Shown here piece by piece: positions 10,729 through 20,385 of a stretch of DNA of 64,000 nt. A program made the position numbers and the translations under genes. This DNA is from Prorocentrum cordatum. Lineage: Eukaryota > Sar > Dinophyceae > Prorocentrales > Prorocentraceae. The stretch covers positions 160,688-224,687 of the forward strand of contig CAUYUJ010021671.1 in assembly GCA_963575745.1 (NCBI GenBank), in the 5' to 3' direction. The notes beneath the pieces were generated by a model. It searched no databases, had not been told where the DNA came from, and saw only the letters and a list, made by a program, of their open reading frames with translations. Position 1 is the stretch's first letter. Each line of letters starts with the position of its first letter.

Positions 10729-11151
10729 GTCGGCCCAGCAGACGCCGCGGGTGGCGACTTGGTCTGCGGCCTCGTTGAGCCGCCTTCGGACCGCCTGCCA
10801 GGCGATGAGGCGCCCAGCTTCGTCGGCCCGCCGCAGGGCCTGACCCGTTTGCTGGCGTAGCGGCAGGCGCCGGCATCGCACGGTGCCCGCGCCGTACCTT
10901 ACTGCGCCAAGGTCGCCCCCAATTACGCGGGCACGCCTGTCCGCGGTCGCGAGCCCCAGTAAGAGAGCGAGGCCGGCTCTGCACCCGGCGACCTCTGCGA
11001 CCTCGGCGTTGTCAGCGCCCGGCAGTGCGACCGCGCAGATCCCGATGAGGGTGTGGGCACCTGCGTCAGGGTTGCGTTGCCGAGCGGTAACAGCGGCCCC
11101 CGCTACGTTTTGTTCGCCCGACAGGGACCTGGCTCCGCTGTCGAAGGGATT
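10729..11151 (-). CDS. RNase H domain of a non-LTR retroelement
   Basis: An uninterrupted frame (242 codons, 11163-10435) carries a type I RNase H fold. The first strand has FDSGAR with Asp8; NAEVAEVAGC supplies Glu57; VIGGDLGAVRYGAGT supplies Asp84; and AVRRRLNEAADQVAT supplies Asp134 (numbering from 11163). Order and spacing fit the D-E-D-D catalytic set. The VRYGAGT and RRRLN.AAD pattern is what I know from dinoflagellate LINE proteins. The domain cleaves RNA in RNA-DNA hybrids during retrotransposition. The C-terminal part of the frame decays into low-complexity sequence after about residue 175. Confidence 0.75.
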
Positions 11152-11189
11152 TCGCGATGCCATTGCGTTGCGTCGGGGTTGGGGAGCGG

Positions 11190-11430
11190 CGAGCGCCCGA
11201 CGGTCAGTTCTTCGCCACTCGCGATGTCCCGGACGGCGCGAAGAGCCACGGTGCGCATGTCACAAGTCCGGCAGCACCAGCAGTGCCAGTCGGCTGTCGG
11301 GTCGTCGGTTCCGCGCGGGATGGGAACCAGCCCCGGCCTGGGAAGAGCCAGTGTTGCACGCAGGTGGTGCGACTGTCGCGTGGCGAGTTGGTCCCCAGCT
11401 TGGATGCCGTCTGTGGCAATTGGGAACCTG
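11190..11430 (-). pseudogene. segment with a SET-like end motif
   Basis: Just upstream of the RNase H domain, in another frame, the minus strand reads DDPTADWHCWCC and then TVALRAVRDIASGEELTVG. The A.RDI..GEELT pattern is typical of the end of SET methyltransferase domains, but the NHSC-type catalytic segment is not clear. It may equally be part of the LINE ORF2. The frame stops about 40 bases into the RNase H domain. Confidence 0.3.
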
Positions 11431-13680
11431 CGGACGTCGCCGCCGGCTCTGTCGCGCACCCTGGTTCGGCGGGGGTTGCCGCTCCTCGCGCCGGCGGGCA
11501 GCCCCGAAGGGCAGGGTTGCATTCTGGGCATGGCTCGAGCCTGACAGCCCATGCTGCAGTTTCAATGTCGCGGCCCTCCCTAGCTGCCTAGCTGGTAACG
11601 GTGCATCAGCTGGGTCTTCGTCGCAATCGGCGGCGTCGGGGATGTCTAGGCCGTGGGCGAAGAAGCGGGCCCCTCTAAGAAATCGGGTGGATTAGACGTG
11701 CGGCTATGCTGTGATGTGCCCTTTGCCTCATCACAACGGCCCCCAGGTCGAGGGCGGCGCCGTCGGGGCGTACTCTAGTCCAAGAGAGAGCGACTGCTGG
11801 GCACCAGTCCAGGCCCATAGGTGTTTCGTGGTAGTCTTTCCCTCCACGCAAAGTGGGCAGACCTCGCATTGCCCGCGGTTCGATGGGAGTGCCAGGCTGG
11901 GAGGCGGGCCCTGCCTAAGCTCCCGCGCCACGGCGTGCAGCCCCTCGGGGAGTTGCGAATCCAGTCGCGCCGCCCAGAGCGAGATGGTACGCGCCCGTCC
12001 GCCCAGGCAGTTATGGCACCAGGCGAGGCCGGCATGCTGTGCGCCTGCGGTGTGCCAGACTCGGTGGGCTTGTCCGATGCAGACCCGGCCCTGGTGCGGC
12101 AGCCGGTCGGCCACCCCTCCCCGACGCGCCGAGCCTGACATCCCGTTGGCGAGGAATCGGGGCACGTGGGTGGCGGCCGTGTATCATGATATGTGCTTCA
12201 GTAGGTTCCATTCTACGCCTATACACCTTGCCCAGCGCCTGTCGGAGCTGGTCTGAGTGTACCCGGCCCGTGCAGAGGGCTCCAGGCGCCGACGTAGACT
12301 GCACGGGTGGCGCTATTGTTGAGCAAGTTGGCCAGGCGGTCGACGATCTGCTGGAGAATGACGGCTGCCTTGTCGCAAGTGATGACCGTAGAGCCAGGCC
12401 TGGAGCCCTCGTGGTTTCAGATTCGTGAAGAGGCCCACTGGCGAATCTTGTTTCACGTTGGCCTTGCTCTGAGTACTGCGGGACACGGTCCCCAAACGTC
12501 GTCGAGTGCGCGCGCGCCGGCCGCTACAGCTCTGGCGGCGGCGGGTGGACACTTGGGGCAGCCTGGGACCTGGAAGAAGACTAAGAAGCCCGTGAGTACA
12601 TAGTCGTGTATCTACGAGGCCCCTGCCAGTCCCAAGGATACCCGGAAATGTGCGCGGAGGGTGCGTTCCATGTAAAGGTCCGTGGCGAACTAATGGGCTG
12701 TGTAGGGGATCGGAGAGGCAAGGTAGGCATTCCACGCGGCCGCAGTCCTGGTGGGTGAAAGACTGGCGAGGCGCAGTGTGATGGTTCGGTCCCTGAGTTT
12801 GGGTAGCGGCTTGCCCCAGGTTCCCCGCTGTAGAATGTCCAACTGGGGCTGGGTGAACCTACCTCCGGGTGGCGGTGGGCCGTCGACTGCGAGCGACGCG
12901 ATCGAAGCGCCGAGGTGGGGCCAGCGGGTTTTGACGAGGCTGTTGCCGAATGGGCTGTGGCCCAGAAGGCTGCTCCACCAGGGGAGGTCCCCTGCAAATG
13001 CGACAACGGCTTCGAAGCTGCATGAGCAATGGGTGCACGTGACCTCTTCGTACGGCACGCTAGAGGCCGCGAAACCGACCAGGCGGTAAGCAGCAGGAGA
13101 GCGTGCCGAACACGAAGACCTTGCACACGAGCGTGGCCATTGAGTGCCAACGGGTGGGATACTTTTTAGTCAGCGGCCGCAGGCGAACGCGCCAGCGGCG
13201 AGTCCAGTCAAAGCGGGGCACGCAGCGACAAATTCCCCTAAAGCAACGGGGCGCAGCCTCACCTAAAGCGGCCAGGCAGTCCTCACGCAGCACCTCAGCG
13301 GCGGACCGGCGAGTGGAGGGGGCTGGCTGAAACTGAGTAGTACTGCCAATGTGCAAATGCAAGGCGTCGGAAGCGTCAGGTAGTCGGGAAAAACGACGAC
13401 CAGGGACAGAAGCCGAATAATCAATGCAACGGCGCAAGACCCCGGACAACTGCGAGAGTACCAGGGTGGCCGCAGCCAAACGGGTGGGATACGCGAAGCG
13501 TCAAGAACTGAATAATGCACAGCGGGCAAACGCGACAAGGAGTTCTGCGATAAAACGCCTAAGGGCCTGTTTGTCGTCGAACTTTGTGGGCCCCCATGGC
13601 CGTGGGGGGATGAGATGCTTCCGGGGAGCACCTGGTGGCAGGCCAACTTCACATCTGACGCGCCTGCTATATATAGAGAG

Positions 13681-13890
13681 ACCTCCCAGATGGGGTCGGA
13701 GGGTCGCGCCGCATCGCCGATAAATCGGCGATACATCGCCGATGCATCGGCGACATCGGCGATGCGTCGGCGACGCCAGCGTGGAGAAATCTGGGCCCCA
13801 CATCGAGCCGCATCGCCGATGCATCGCCGATGCATCGGCAATGCGGCGCGATCCTCCGACCCCATCCACTCCGACCCCATCTGGGAGGCC
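13681..13890. mobile_element. TIR element with ATCGGCGATGC core, copy B
   Basis: The ends are ACCTCCCAGATGGGGTCGGA at the left and its complement (CCGACCCCATCTGGGAGGCC) at the right; arms extend roughly 40-55 bp. The interior repeats ATCGCCGATGCATCGGCGAT-type palindromes. It is the cleanest of the three copies, with no ORF of its own. Confidence 0.85.
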
Positions 13891-13969
13891 TAAAATATAA
13901 CCGCTAACGTGCCCCATGGTACGCTGAGGCGCGGTTACATGCCCAGAGCTGTCTTGTAGGGCTTCCTTA

Positions 13970-14370
13970 CGTCATCGAAGGGCTCCCCCTCTCGACATGC
14001 TCAGATGTGCGCACCGATCGCCTGGCCGTCCCGCAGCTCCCTGGGCGGCCAGGCTCGGCGCCACGGGGCCCCCTTGAGCCCCCCAAGGATTCCGAGAGAG
14101 CCCGAGCAGGCCGCCGGTGCCGCAACGATGGCCCAGCAGTGCCTCGAGAGCCACCCAGCGGCGCCCGCGAAGCGCCCCGCAGGGTCCCGAGGGGTCTCCC
14201 CGGGAGCACATGGCAGCCCCGGGAGGCTCTCCAGGAGGTCATCACCAGTGTTCCCTACCCAGGCTCTGCCTAGAAGGGTTCCTACTTTATGAGCTTACAA
14301 GGGGCTACCAATGCTGCTTTCCTAGGGGCTCCAACTCCTAGGTAGGGTCGCACTGGGATAATTTCCTTAA
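13970..14370. other. no gene recognised
   Basis: GC-rich unique sequence; overlapping short frames only. Confidence 0.5.
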
Positions 14371-14617
14371 GCTACCGCCGTTTGCGAAATAAACGCCCAC
14401 GTGTGGAAGTACCGGGATCCCCGCCCCGCGCCCCGCATTTCAATGTTGGCCACCGACCACGCCGAAGGGGAGTGCGAAGCGTTGCGAAATAAACGCCCAC
14501 TTATGTTGGACTGCCCAGCCCTCCCCGTCAACCTTGAAATACGGGGGAAAGGGGGCATGCTTCGTCGTCTTGTTTTCGATCCCTAAGATGGGCGTTTATT
14601 TCGCAAACGGCGGTAGC
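14371..14617. mobile_element. 247-bp element with perfect 29-bp TIRs
   Basis: The left end at 14371-14399 begins GCTACCGCCGTTTGCG and continues AAATAAACGCCCA. The right end at 14589-14617 is its exact complement. An internal direct copy of TTGCGAAATAAACGCCCA lies at 14482-14499. There is no ORF, and no target-site duplication is apparent. MITE-like. Confidence 0.85.
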
Positions 14618-14765
14618 GTGTGTTCGTCGTGCAGTCAGGCCCCGACTGCGTGATCGAAACAGTACGGCAGCCTGAGGCCAGCAAGGGAAGCAGAACCCCA
14701 AGCTCACACAGGAGAACTTGTGGGCAACCCCCTCCCGCCGCCCCCAGATAAACTAGGGCTCCCAA

Positions 14766-14796
14766 CTTCGCGCTTCGCGCTCCGCGAAGCGCGAAG
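14766..14796. repeat. perfect hairpin, 14-bp arms
   Basis: CTTCGCGCTTCGCG, loop CTC, then the exact complement. A 37-bp direct repeat that includes the right arm occupies 14782-14818 and 14877-14913. Confidence 0.85.
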
Positions 14797-14940
14797 CGCG
14801 AATAACTTCGCGCCCTCGCGCCGCCCCCCCAAAGGGAGAAAAGGAGGACGAGGAGGAGGGGGAGAAGGAACGAGGACCGCGAAGCGCGAAGCGCGAATAA
14901 CTTCGCGCCCTCGTGGGAGCCCTTGATAAAGAACCTCGGC

Positions 14941-15060
14941 GTAATAAGCTTTCCGAGCTCCGCGCGGATCTCCTGGATCTCGCAAGAGGCGCCGCAAGAG
15001 GGGGGGCCCCGCGCCGATCCAAGAAACATGTACGGAGCTCACAAAGTGTGTGTTTCTGCC
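14941..15060. mobile_element. GGAGCTCCGCGCGGA foldback element, copy 1
   Basis: The left arm contains CCGAGCTCCGCGCGGATCTC and CTGGATC. The right arm has GCGCCGATCCAAGAAA and GTACGGAGCTCACAAAG, an approximate complement. This copy is diverged. It belongs to a family with copies at 18655, 19035, 20095, 25248, 25672, 40420 and 46878. Confidence 0.65.
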
Positions 15061-15534
15061 GCCTTTTCCAGAGGGGCCCTGGGACACACAAATACATAGA
15101 CACAAATCTCAGGACTCCCCATATTTTCAAATCTTGTCTGGGTCTTCGTCTTCCCCCCACTTCCAACAGTTTCCCGTCTTTTCCTGGGAGTCGACGATTA
15201 ACTGTGTCTGTGTTTTTTCCCCTCCTGGTTTTCTTCGACTCCTGCTTCCCCTCCTCCTCGCCGCTCCCGATGCCTCCCCCTCAAACACCTCACGAGGAGG
15301 CACGCGGACGTCGCTCCCGGCTCACGCGGCCGGCCTCTCTCGAGGAGATGCCCGCTTGGAACATCGAAAAACTGCGCTGTACAAGGAGCGGAAGCTGAAG
15401 CCGGGATGCCGCCGCGCCACGAACAGATCGGCACAGCGGGGGCCAGTCCACAAGAAACCCAACCCTGAGACCCCAGGACGTCCATTGACTCTTCTGGCGT
15501 GGGAAAGTCACGCCTTCCACAGCAAGACCATGTG

Positions 15535-15716
15535 AGTATCGTTTAGCCGATCCCCATCCCCAGCGGCGTGCCCTGGGCCCCACTGGCCGATTTACCCCCC
15601 TGGATGGAGATATAGGTCGTCCCCCTCGGATTTCGAGGGGTGTATCCCCAACTGGGGGGGGGGGTAATTTGGTGGGGGTCTCGAAAAGGATGGGGATGGG
15701 GATGGGGATCGGTTAA
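15535..15716. mobile_element. GATCCCCATCCCC TIR element, copy 1
   Basis: Starts ATCGTTTAGCCGATCCCCAT and ends GGGGATGGGGATCGGTT. The interior has GGGCCCCACTGGCCGAT and GGATTTCGAGGGG, both also in the second copy at 55985-56174. No ORF. Confidence 0.8.
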
Positions 15717-15999
15717 AAACCGACCATGGAAGCCCAAGACACCCAAGGCACCCTGGAGGCAAGCAGGGTGCTTCTTGGCACGGGCCTCCACTGTACGCCG
15801 TGGCCCGGAGGAGGGCCCCGAGACGACGGCGGCCCTCCCTGGGTGCTGCTCCCTCCAGCGGAGGCCCCTCCCCCCTTGGAGAGGCTCCCCGTCGCCGCGT
15901 GGCCAGACATCCGCCCCACAAGGAGCGGGTCCGGGCGGACCCCCGGGGGGGGGGCCCGGGGGCAGATTCGAGCGGATCTGTAGGAGGCCTCGTCCTCCT

Positions 16000-16385
16000 C
16001 AACTTTCCTGCCTCCTCCTCCTCCTCCTCCTCCTCTCCTCCTGTCCCTGCCTCCTCCACCTCCTCCTCCTCCTTCCTCCTCCTCCCTCCACTCATCCCCC
16101 GCCCTCTCCCCTGCTCTCCGCCTCCTCCTCCTCCATCCCCCCCTCCTCTCCTCCCCCTCTTCTCCCCCTCCTCCATCCTCCTTCTCCTCCTCCTCCACAT
16201 CGTCCTCTTCCCCCCCCAATACCTCCTCCTCCTCCTCCTCCTCCTCCTCCTCATCGTCCCCTCTCCTCCCCTCCCCTCCCCGTCCTCTCCCCTCCTCCCT
16301 CCCCCCCTTCCCTCCCTCCTCCTCCTCCTCCTCCTCCTCCTCCTCCTCCTCCTCCTCCTCCTCCTCCTCCTCCTCCTCCTCCTCC
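16000..16385. repeat. CTC microsatellite
   Basis: Imperfect CTC/CCT run, becoming pure from about 16315. The poly-Pro, poly-Leu and poly-Glu frames here are artefacts. Confidence 0.95.
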
Positions 16386-16390
16386 TTGCC

Positions 16391-16465
16391 TTCCCGAGTG
16401 GGCCTGCAGGAGGGCCTTGAAGGAGGCGGGACCCAGCCCCCTGAGGGTTTGGAGGTTCTGTGCCT
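16391..16465 (+). repeat. 75-bp dispersed repeat, copy 2
   Basis: Near-identical to 278-352, and again placed between a CTC run and an ATCGGCGATGC TIR element. Confidence 0.9.
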
Positions 16466-16652
16466 CCCAGATGGGGTCCGAGTAGATGGGATCGGAGGAT
16501 TGCGCCGCATCGACGATATATCGGGGATGTATCGGCGATGCATCGGCGTGGAGGACACCGGGATCCGCATCGAGCCGCCACGGCGATGCGTCGGCGGTGC
16601 GGCGCGATCGTCCGACCCCACCTGCTCCGAGACCCCATCCCGAGAGGCCTAG
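16462..16652. mobile_element. TIR element with ATCGGCGATGC core, copy C
   Basis: The left end GCCTCCCAGATGGGGTCCGA and the right end CGAGACCCCATCCCGAGAGG are approximate complements. The core carries diverged ATCGGCGATGC units. Confidence 0.75.
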
Positions 16653-16763
16653 AGTCTGGGCAGCGAGGGAGAGCCGCCGTTGTCCCAACTGGCCCTGACC
16701 AAGGTCGCGTTGCATAGAGGGGAGAAAAATCCACCCCCATGATAATCACCCCGACAAGCGAAG

Positions 16764-16845
16764 CCGTTTAGTAAACGCACCCAAGGAAGGAATCGAACAG
16801 GGCAGGGCCGTTTCGTAAACGCCCAGGGCCGTTTAGTAAACGTCA
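16764..16845. repeat. three CCGTTTAGTAAACG units
   Basis: GCCGTTTAGTAAACGC, GCCGTTTCGTAAACGCCC and GCCGTTTAGTAAACGTC occur within 80 bases. Each is an imperfect palindrome, loosely similar to the TIR of the 14371 element. Confidence 0.65.
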
Positions 16846-17035
16846 ATTGTCTGGTCTGGGTGGTGTTTCCTCCCTGGTTGGCAGGCGGCCACCGTCGGCG
16901 ACAAACAGTGCAGGCGCGCGCCCGCAAGACACCGTGGGGCCGCAGGGACGTGCGTCCTGCCGCCAGCACGCTGGCCCCGGGGGCCGACGTCTGGAGGCGC
17001 GGGGGGGAAGCGCTTGGGGGGGGTCGGCTCGGAAG

Positions 17036-17215
17036 GGGGGGGCATCGAGCCCGCCTCGGCGATGCATCGCCGACAGATCGGCGCTGGGCCCCCCCGAGGG
17101 CAAGGCCGCACGTGGGGGTGGGTGGGGGGCAGCTCGGAAGGGGAAGGCATCGAGCCTGCATCATCGGCGATGCATCGCCGACGGAGCGGCGCTGGGTCCC
17201 CCGAGGGGAGGAGAA
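17036..17215 (+). repeat. tandem duplication with ATCGGCGATGC units
   Basis: Two copies of a unit of about 110 bp, each with GGCATCGAGCC, CGGCGATGCATCGCCGAC and GCGCTGGG. A related core lies at 19220-19290. Confidence 0.75.
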
Positions 17216-17349
17216 CAAGTTGTCGTGTCGGGAGAGAGGGCTCGGGAGGATGAGGGGCATGAGCAGCAGCCTTCGGACGCAGTGAACGAAGCCTTCGGCC
17301 GCCTACGGGCAAGGACAGCTTCACTTCTCCCAGCCCCACCCTCCCGACC

Positions 17350-17525
17350 CGATGCACGTCGTTCATGTCTCATCGTGCTCATTTCTCATTGTGCTCGTTT
17401 CTAACTGTACCTGGCCCCCTAATGGCCAGGAAGAGGCTCAGGATAGAACAGTTAGACATGAAAGGATCTTGGCGCCCCCCAGAAGTCAAAGAACTTTCGA
17501 AGAACAAGAAATGAACAAGGTGTAG
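17350..17525 (+). repeat. 170-bp dispersed repeat, copy 1
   Basis: Runs from ACGTCGTTCATGTCT through CCTGGCCCCCTA and ATGAAAGGATCTTGG to AGAACTTTCGAAGAA. The same order of blocks occurs at 44996-45175. Confidence 0.85.
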
Positions 17526-17736
17526 CTGTCTTCCTGGACCGAGGGCGAGGCCGCACGTCCCTGGGTGAGGTGGGCGGAGAGGCCCGCTCGAGCCAGGCGT
17601 GCCACTCGAGCAGGGCCGGGTGCGGGCGGCGCGCCGGAGGGGGGGGTCAAGAGAGGAGCGGACATTCGCAACAAGGCGCCGGGGCTTCGGGGGCTTCGGG
17701 GCGGTCGGAAGGGGGGCGGACAAAGAGGGGTACAAA

Positions 17737-17903
17737 GACCGGCAGCATGCCTTTTGTGCGTTTTCGAAAGGGGCTCGCCGTCGGTGGCACCGCGGGCGTC
17801 AGCCTTCTGAGCCAGAGGGTCGCCTGTGCAACAGCGGCCGCTACTGTTGTTGGACCACATTTGACGTTGGGCATCATACCAATGTTTTCCATACCCATTC
17901 TGG
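17737..17903 (-). repeat. 170-bp repeat, inverted partner of 19583-19750
   Basis: Read on the minus strand it starts GGGTATGGAAAACAT and includes GGCCGCTGTTG. The plus strand at 19583-19750 has the same layout. Conceptual peptides also align (MGMENIGMMP against MGMQHMGTMP), so a small decayed coding sequence is possible. Confidence 0.65.
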
Positions 17904-17998
17904 GGGTCCAAAGAGAAGGCTGAAAAAGCTTCTGAGAGGGCCGTAGGCCTTCTCAGCCTTCTGAGGAGGCCACCACGTGGACAAACTAGTCGAACCCT

Positions 17999-18002
<4 letters not shown>

Positions 18003-18030
<28 letters not shown>
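18003..18030. repeat. CA dinucleotide repeat
   Basis: About fourteen CA units. Confidence 0.95.
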
Positions 18031-18032
<2 letters not shown>

Positions 18033-18439
18033 AGGGGGTTGCTCATTACCCCCCCGTCCCCGAGATCGGTGTTGACTTTAGCATGGATGGTGGTTTGGGG
18101 GTTCGACTATTTCTGTCCACCCATGCCCTGTCCATTGCCGCACCCTCACTAGTAAGTTTGGGGGTCCAGGGGGTATCTTGCGCCGCAGGGTTCGAACTCA
18201 TTGTCCAGGTACGGACCCGCCCCCCCCCCTTAGCGCGCCGCCGATGGTACTCCTGGTGTGGTGGGGGGAGCCCTCGCCGACAGCGCGAGCGCACCTTCCA
18301 GACTGGAACTCTGTGACGCTTCGCGCTGCCAGCTGCCCTGTGGCCCACGGCGGTGCCGCCTCGCGAGCCGAGGCACAACAAAAAGGTCTCTACACAAGAA
18401 CGGGGGCGCTGCACCGTACCATGCGTGGACCCCCTTCCG

Positions 18440-18560
18440 GCGCCGCTCCAAAGCGGTGCGGTGCACAGTTGTTCCACTCCGAGGGCCGACTCCCATTCCG
18501 GGGCCGCTCCAGCGCGGTGCGGTGCACAGCTGTTCGACTCCGAGGGCCGAGCAACCAGCA
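18440..18560 (+). repeat. 61-bp tandem repeat, about two copies
   Basis: CCGCTCCA..GCGGTGCGGTGCACAG and CTCCGAGGGCCGA recur 61 bases apart (18443 and 18504). The third unit is degraded. Confidence 0.8.
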
Positions 18561-18649
18561 CCGTACCGCTCCTCGGTCGAGAGGACTGACGGCGCGCCGG
18601 GAGGCGCCCACGCGGTACGGTGCACACAGGTCGCCCGCGGATTAAGAAG

Positions 18650-18700
18650 CATTAACTTTTGGAGCTCCGCGCGGACTTCTTGGATCTTTGGCGACGAGCA
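18650..18700. mobile_element. GGAGCTCCGCGCGGA foldback element, left arm only
   Basis: AACTTTTGGAGCTCCGCGCG followed by GACTTCTTGGATC matches the left arm of the family. No partner arm follows directly. Confidence 0.65.
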
Positions 18701-18854
18701 GAGGGGGGTATGGGGGAGGGGGGAAGGCTTCTGAGAATGAGGCTGTTCCTTCGAAGGCGCGGGCCCTACATCTACAGAGAGGGCCCGCGCCCTCTAGGAA
18801 GCAGGGGTGCTTCTAAGAAGCCCTGCCCCCTCCCCCTGCCCCCTTCCCAACTCC

Positions 18855-19026
18855 GCTCCTCCTCCTCCTCCTCCTCCTCTTCCTCCTCCTCCTCCTCCTC
18901 CTCCGCCTCCTCCTCCTCCCCCTCCTCCTCCTCCCCCTCCCCCTCCTCCTCCTCCTCCTCCTCCTCCTCCTCCTCCTCCTCCTCCTCCTCCTCCTCCTCC
19001 TGCTCCTCCTGCTCCTCCTCCTCCCC
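18855..19026. repeat. CTC microsatellite
   Basis: CTC run with CGC, CCC and TGC interruptions. It separates the arm at 18650 from the family fragment at 19035. Confidence 0.95.
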
Positions 19027-19034
19027 CCTGCGCG

Positions 19035-19185
19035 TGGCCGAACGCTGCGCGGACCCCCCCTCTCATTGGCGCGCGCAGCGCGCCAGGGGTAGCGCCAGAA
19101 GCGCCGCCGGGGGGTGCGTCCAGCGCCGACGCAGGAAATCCGCGCGGCCCTCCGACGAATTATGCTTATGCTGTTTTGCTCTTCC
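19035..19185. mobile_element. foldback family fragment, core and right arm
   Basis: Carries the family core (TCATTGGCGCGCGCAGCGCG, then CCAGGGGTAGCGCC) and the right arm (GAAATCCGCGCGGCCCTCCG), followed by TTATGCTTATGCTGTTTTGC. Confidence 0.65.
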
Positions 19186-19582
19186 TCGAGCTGAAGGGGC
19201 AACGACCAGGGGCGGCTGGCACAGGGGAGAAACATCGACCTGGAATCGGCGATACAACGCCGACGGATCGGCGATGGGGCCCCACTAGCAAGTTCGCACG
19301 TTCCTGGGCGGGGTGTGGCCATCGGGCCCCTCTGGGCGATGAATGGGCGGCAGGGGGTTGATGCACCCCCCATGAGCCTATCTCCCCTAACGTTCTCCTT
19401 CGGTTTTCGGGCCATGACTCGGCTCTCCAAAGAGGCCGCTCGGGACGATTCGGGCAGCCCCAGAACGCTTTCGGCGAGGCGCAGCTGCTGGAACGCATCC
19501 CGAGGCTGGAACACCGACCAGGAACCGACGAAGATAAAAAGCTTCCAGCCTCGAACCTTCCTGGGACGACCCCTCGCCCGAA

Positions 19583-19750
19583 ATGGGTATGCAACACATG
19601 GGCACAATGCCCAAGCACAGACGTTGTCCCAAATCAACAGAGGCCGCTGTTGGGCAGGCGGCCTTCTCTCTCAAACGGACACCGTTCGTGGCGACACCGA
19701 CAACGAGTCCTGTTCAGAATGAGCAGGAGCTGCTGTTGGGCTCTGTACCC
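19583..19750 (+). repeat. 170-bp repeat, inverted partner of 17737-17903
   Basis: Begins ATGGGTATGCAACACATGGG and includes GAGGCCGCTGTTGGGCAGGC. See the partner entry. Confidence 0.65.
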
Positions 19751-19886
19751 ATACGTTCCGTACCCACTTCGATCGTCCCGAATCCCCCGTCGTTGCCCCT
19801 GACGAGTGGCGGCCCCCCCGCGGCGCTCCTGGCCCGGTCGGATCGGCTCGCGGACCGCGGTCGCGGCGCCCGCGGGCCGCAGGTCG

Positions 19887-20090
19887 CTACCGCTGCGGAG
19901 GTTTGCAGCTCTCGCCACCGCCCTGCCGCCCGGCAGGGCCTGGCCCCGAGTAGCGCAGGATCTCCAGCACCGAGGGGCTGACGGCCAGGCTGAGGCCGCC
20001 AGCGGCGCGCTGCTTGAGCTCCGCGAGGGCGAGGTAGGTGGCGTAGAGGAGCGCCAGCGGCCAGACGGCGAAGAACAAGAAGCGGCATGG
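19887..20090 (-). CDS. possible exon with a transmembrane-like helix
   Basis: The minus frame reads PCRFLFFAVWPLALLYATYL, then ALAELKQRAAGG and SPSVLEILRYSG, with strongly G/C third positions. The first 20 residues would form one membrane-spanning helix. The segment follows immediately after a foldback element (20095-20227) on the minus strand, and its first codons overlap that element's outer arm. The downstream boundary is not clear and no family is recognised. Confidence 0.4.
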   Translation of the reverse strand, partial: PCRFLFFAVWPLALLYATYLALAELKQRAAGGLSLAVSPSVLEILRYSGPGPAGRQGGGESCKPPQR

Positions 20091-20094
20091 GCAT

Positions 20095-20227
20095 ACACCT
20101 TCGGACCTCCGCGCGGGCTTCCCAGATCGGCGCTCGGCCTGGCGCGCGGAGCGCGCCAGGGGCGGCGCATGCAAGGGGGGGGGCCAGCGCCGATCCGAGA
20201 AATCAGCGCGGAGCTCCGAAGGTTTAC
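20095..20227. mobile_element. GGAGCTCCGCGCGGA foldback element, copy 3
   Basis: The left arm ACCTTCGGACCTCCGCGCGG and the right arm GCGCGGAGCTCCGAAGGT are complementary; inner arms GATCGGCGCT / AGCGCCGATC continue the stem. The core has CTGGCGCGCGGAGCGCGCCAG. Confidence 0.85.
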
Positions 20228-20331
20228 GCGTGTGCTCAGGTCGGGCTACGGGCGCATTTTGGACGACAGAATGAAATACCCCCCCCGAAAAATGTTCAAA
20301 ACAAATGAAAAAGAATCGACACATTGAACTA

Positions 20332-20385
20332 TGTTTGAATGCTTCTCCTGTAGAGGGGCACGCCCGACTCAAGCGTGTGCCTTCT
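20332..20385 (+). repeat. 55-bp dispersed repeat, copy 1
   Basis: CTATGTTTGA, CTCCTGTAGAGGG and GCCCGACT.AAGC occur in the same order and spacing at 62547-62602. Confidence 0.7.

Larger units (their letters stand above)
10435..13625 (-). pseudogene. decayed LINE (non-LTR retrotransposon) ORF2, 3' half
   Basis: Read on the minus strand, this block carries in order: a Cys-rich segment near 13030-12980 (CTHCSCSF) followed by a varied stretch to 12690; a second Cys pair near 12040 (LAWCHNC) with further Cys near 11860; and a complete RNase H domain at 11151-10729. This order resembles the zinc-finger region plus RNase H that follows reverse transcriptase in many LINE ORF2 proteins. The reading frame changes several times and no reverse transcriptase motif is visible, so the copy looks dead and 5'-truncated. 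The inverted-repeat element at 13681-13890 abuts its 5' side. An alternative is a host gene with many introns. Confidence 0.5.

Noticed and set aside
15592-16749. 385-codon minus-strand frame
   Set aside because: Mostly Arg/Glu/Gly from a CTC run between a TIR element and a 75-bp repeat; the ends translate repeats, not a gene.
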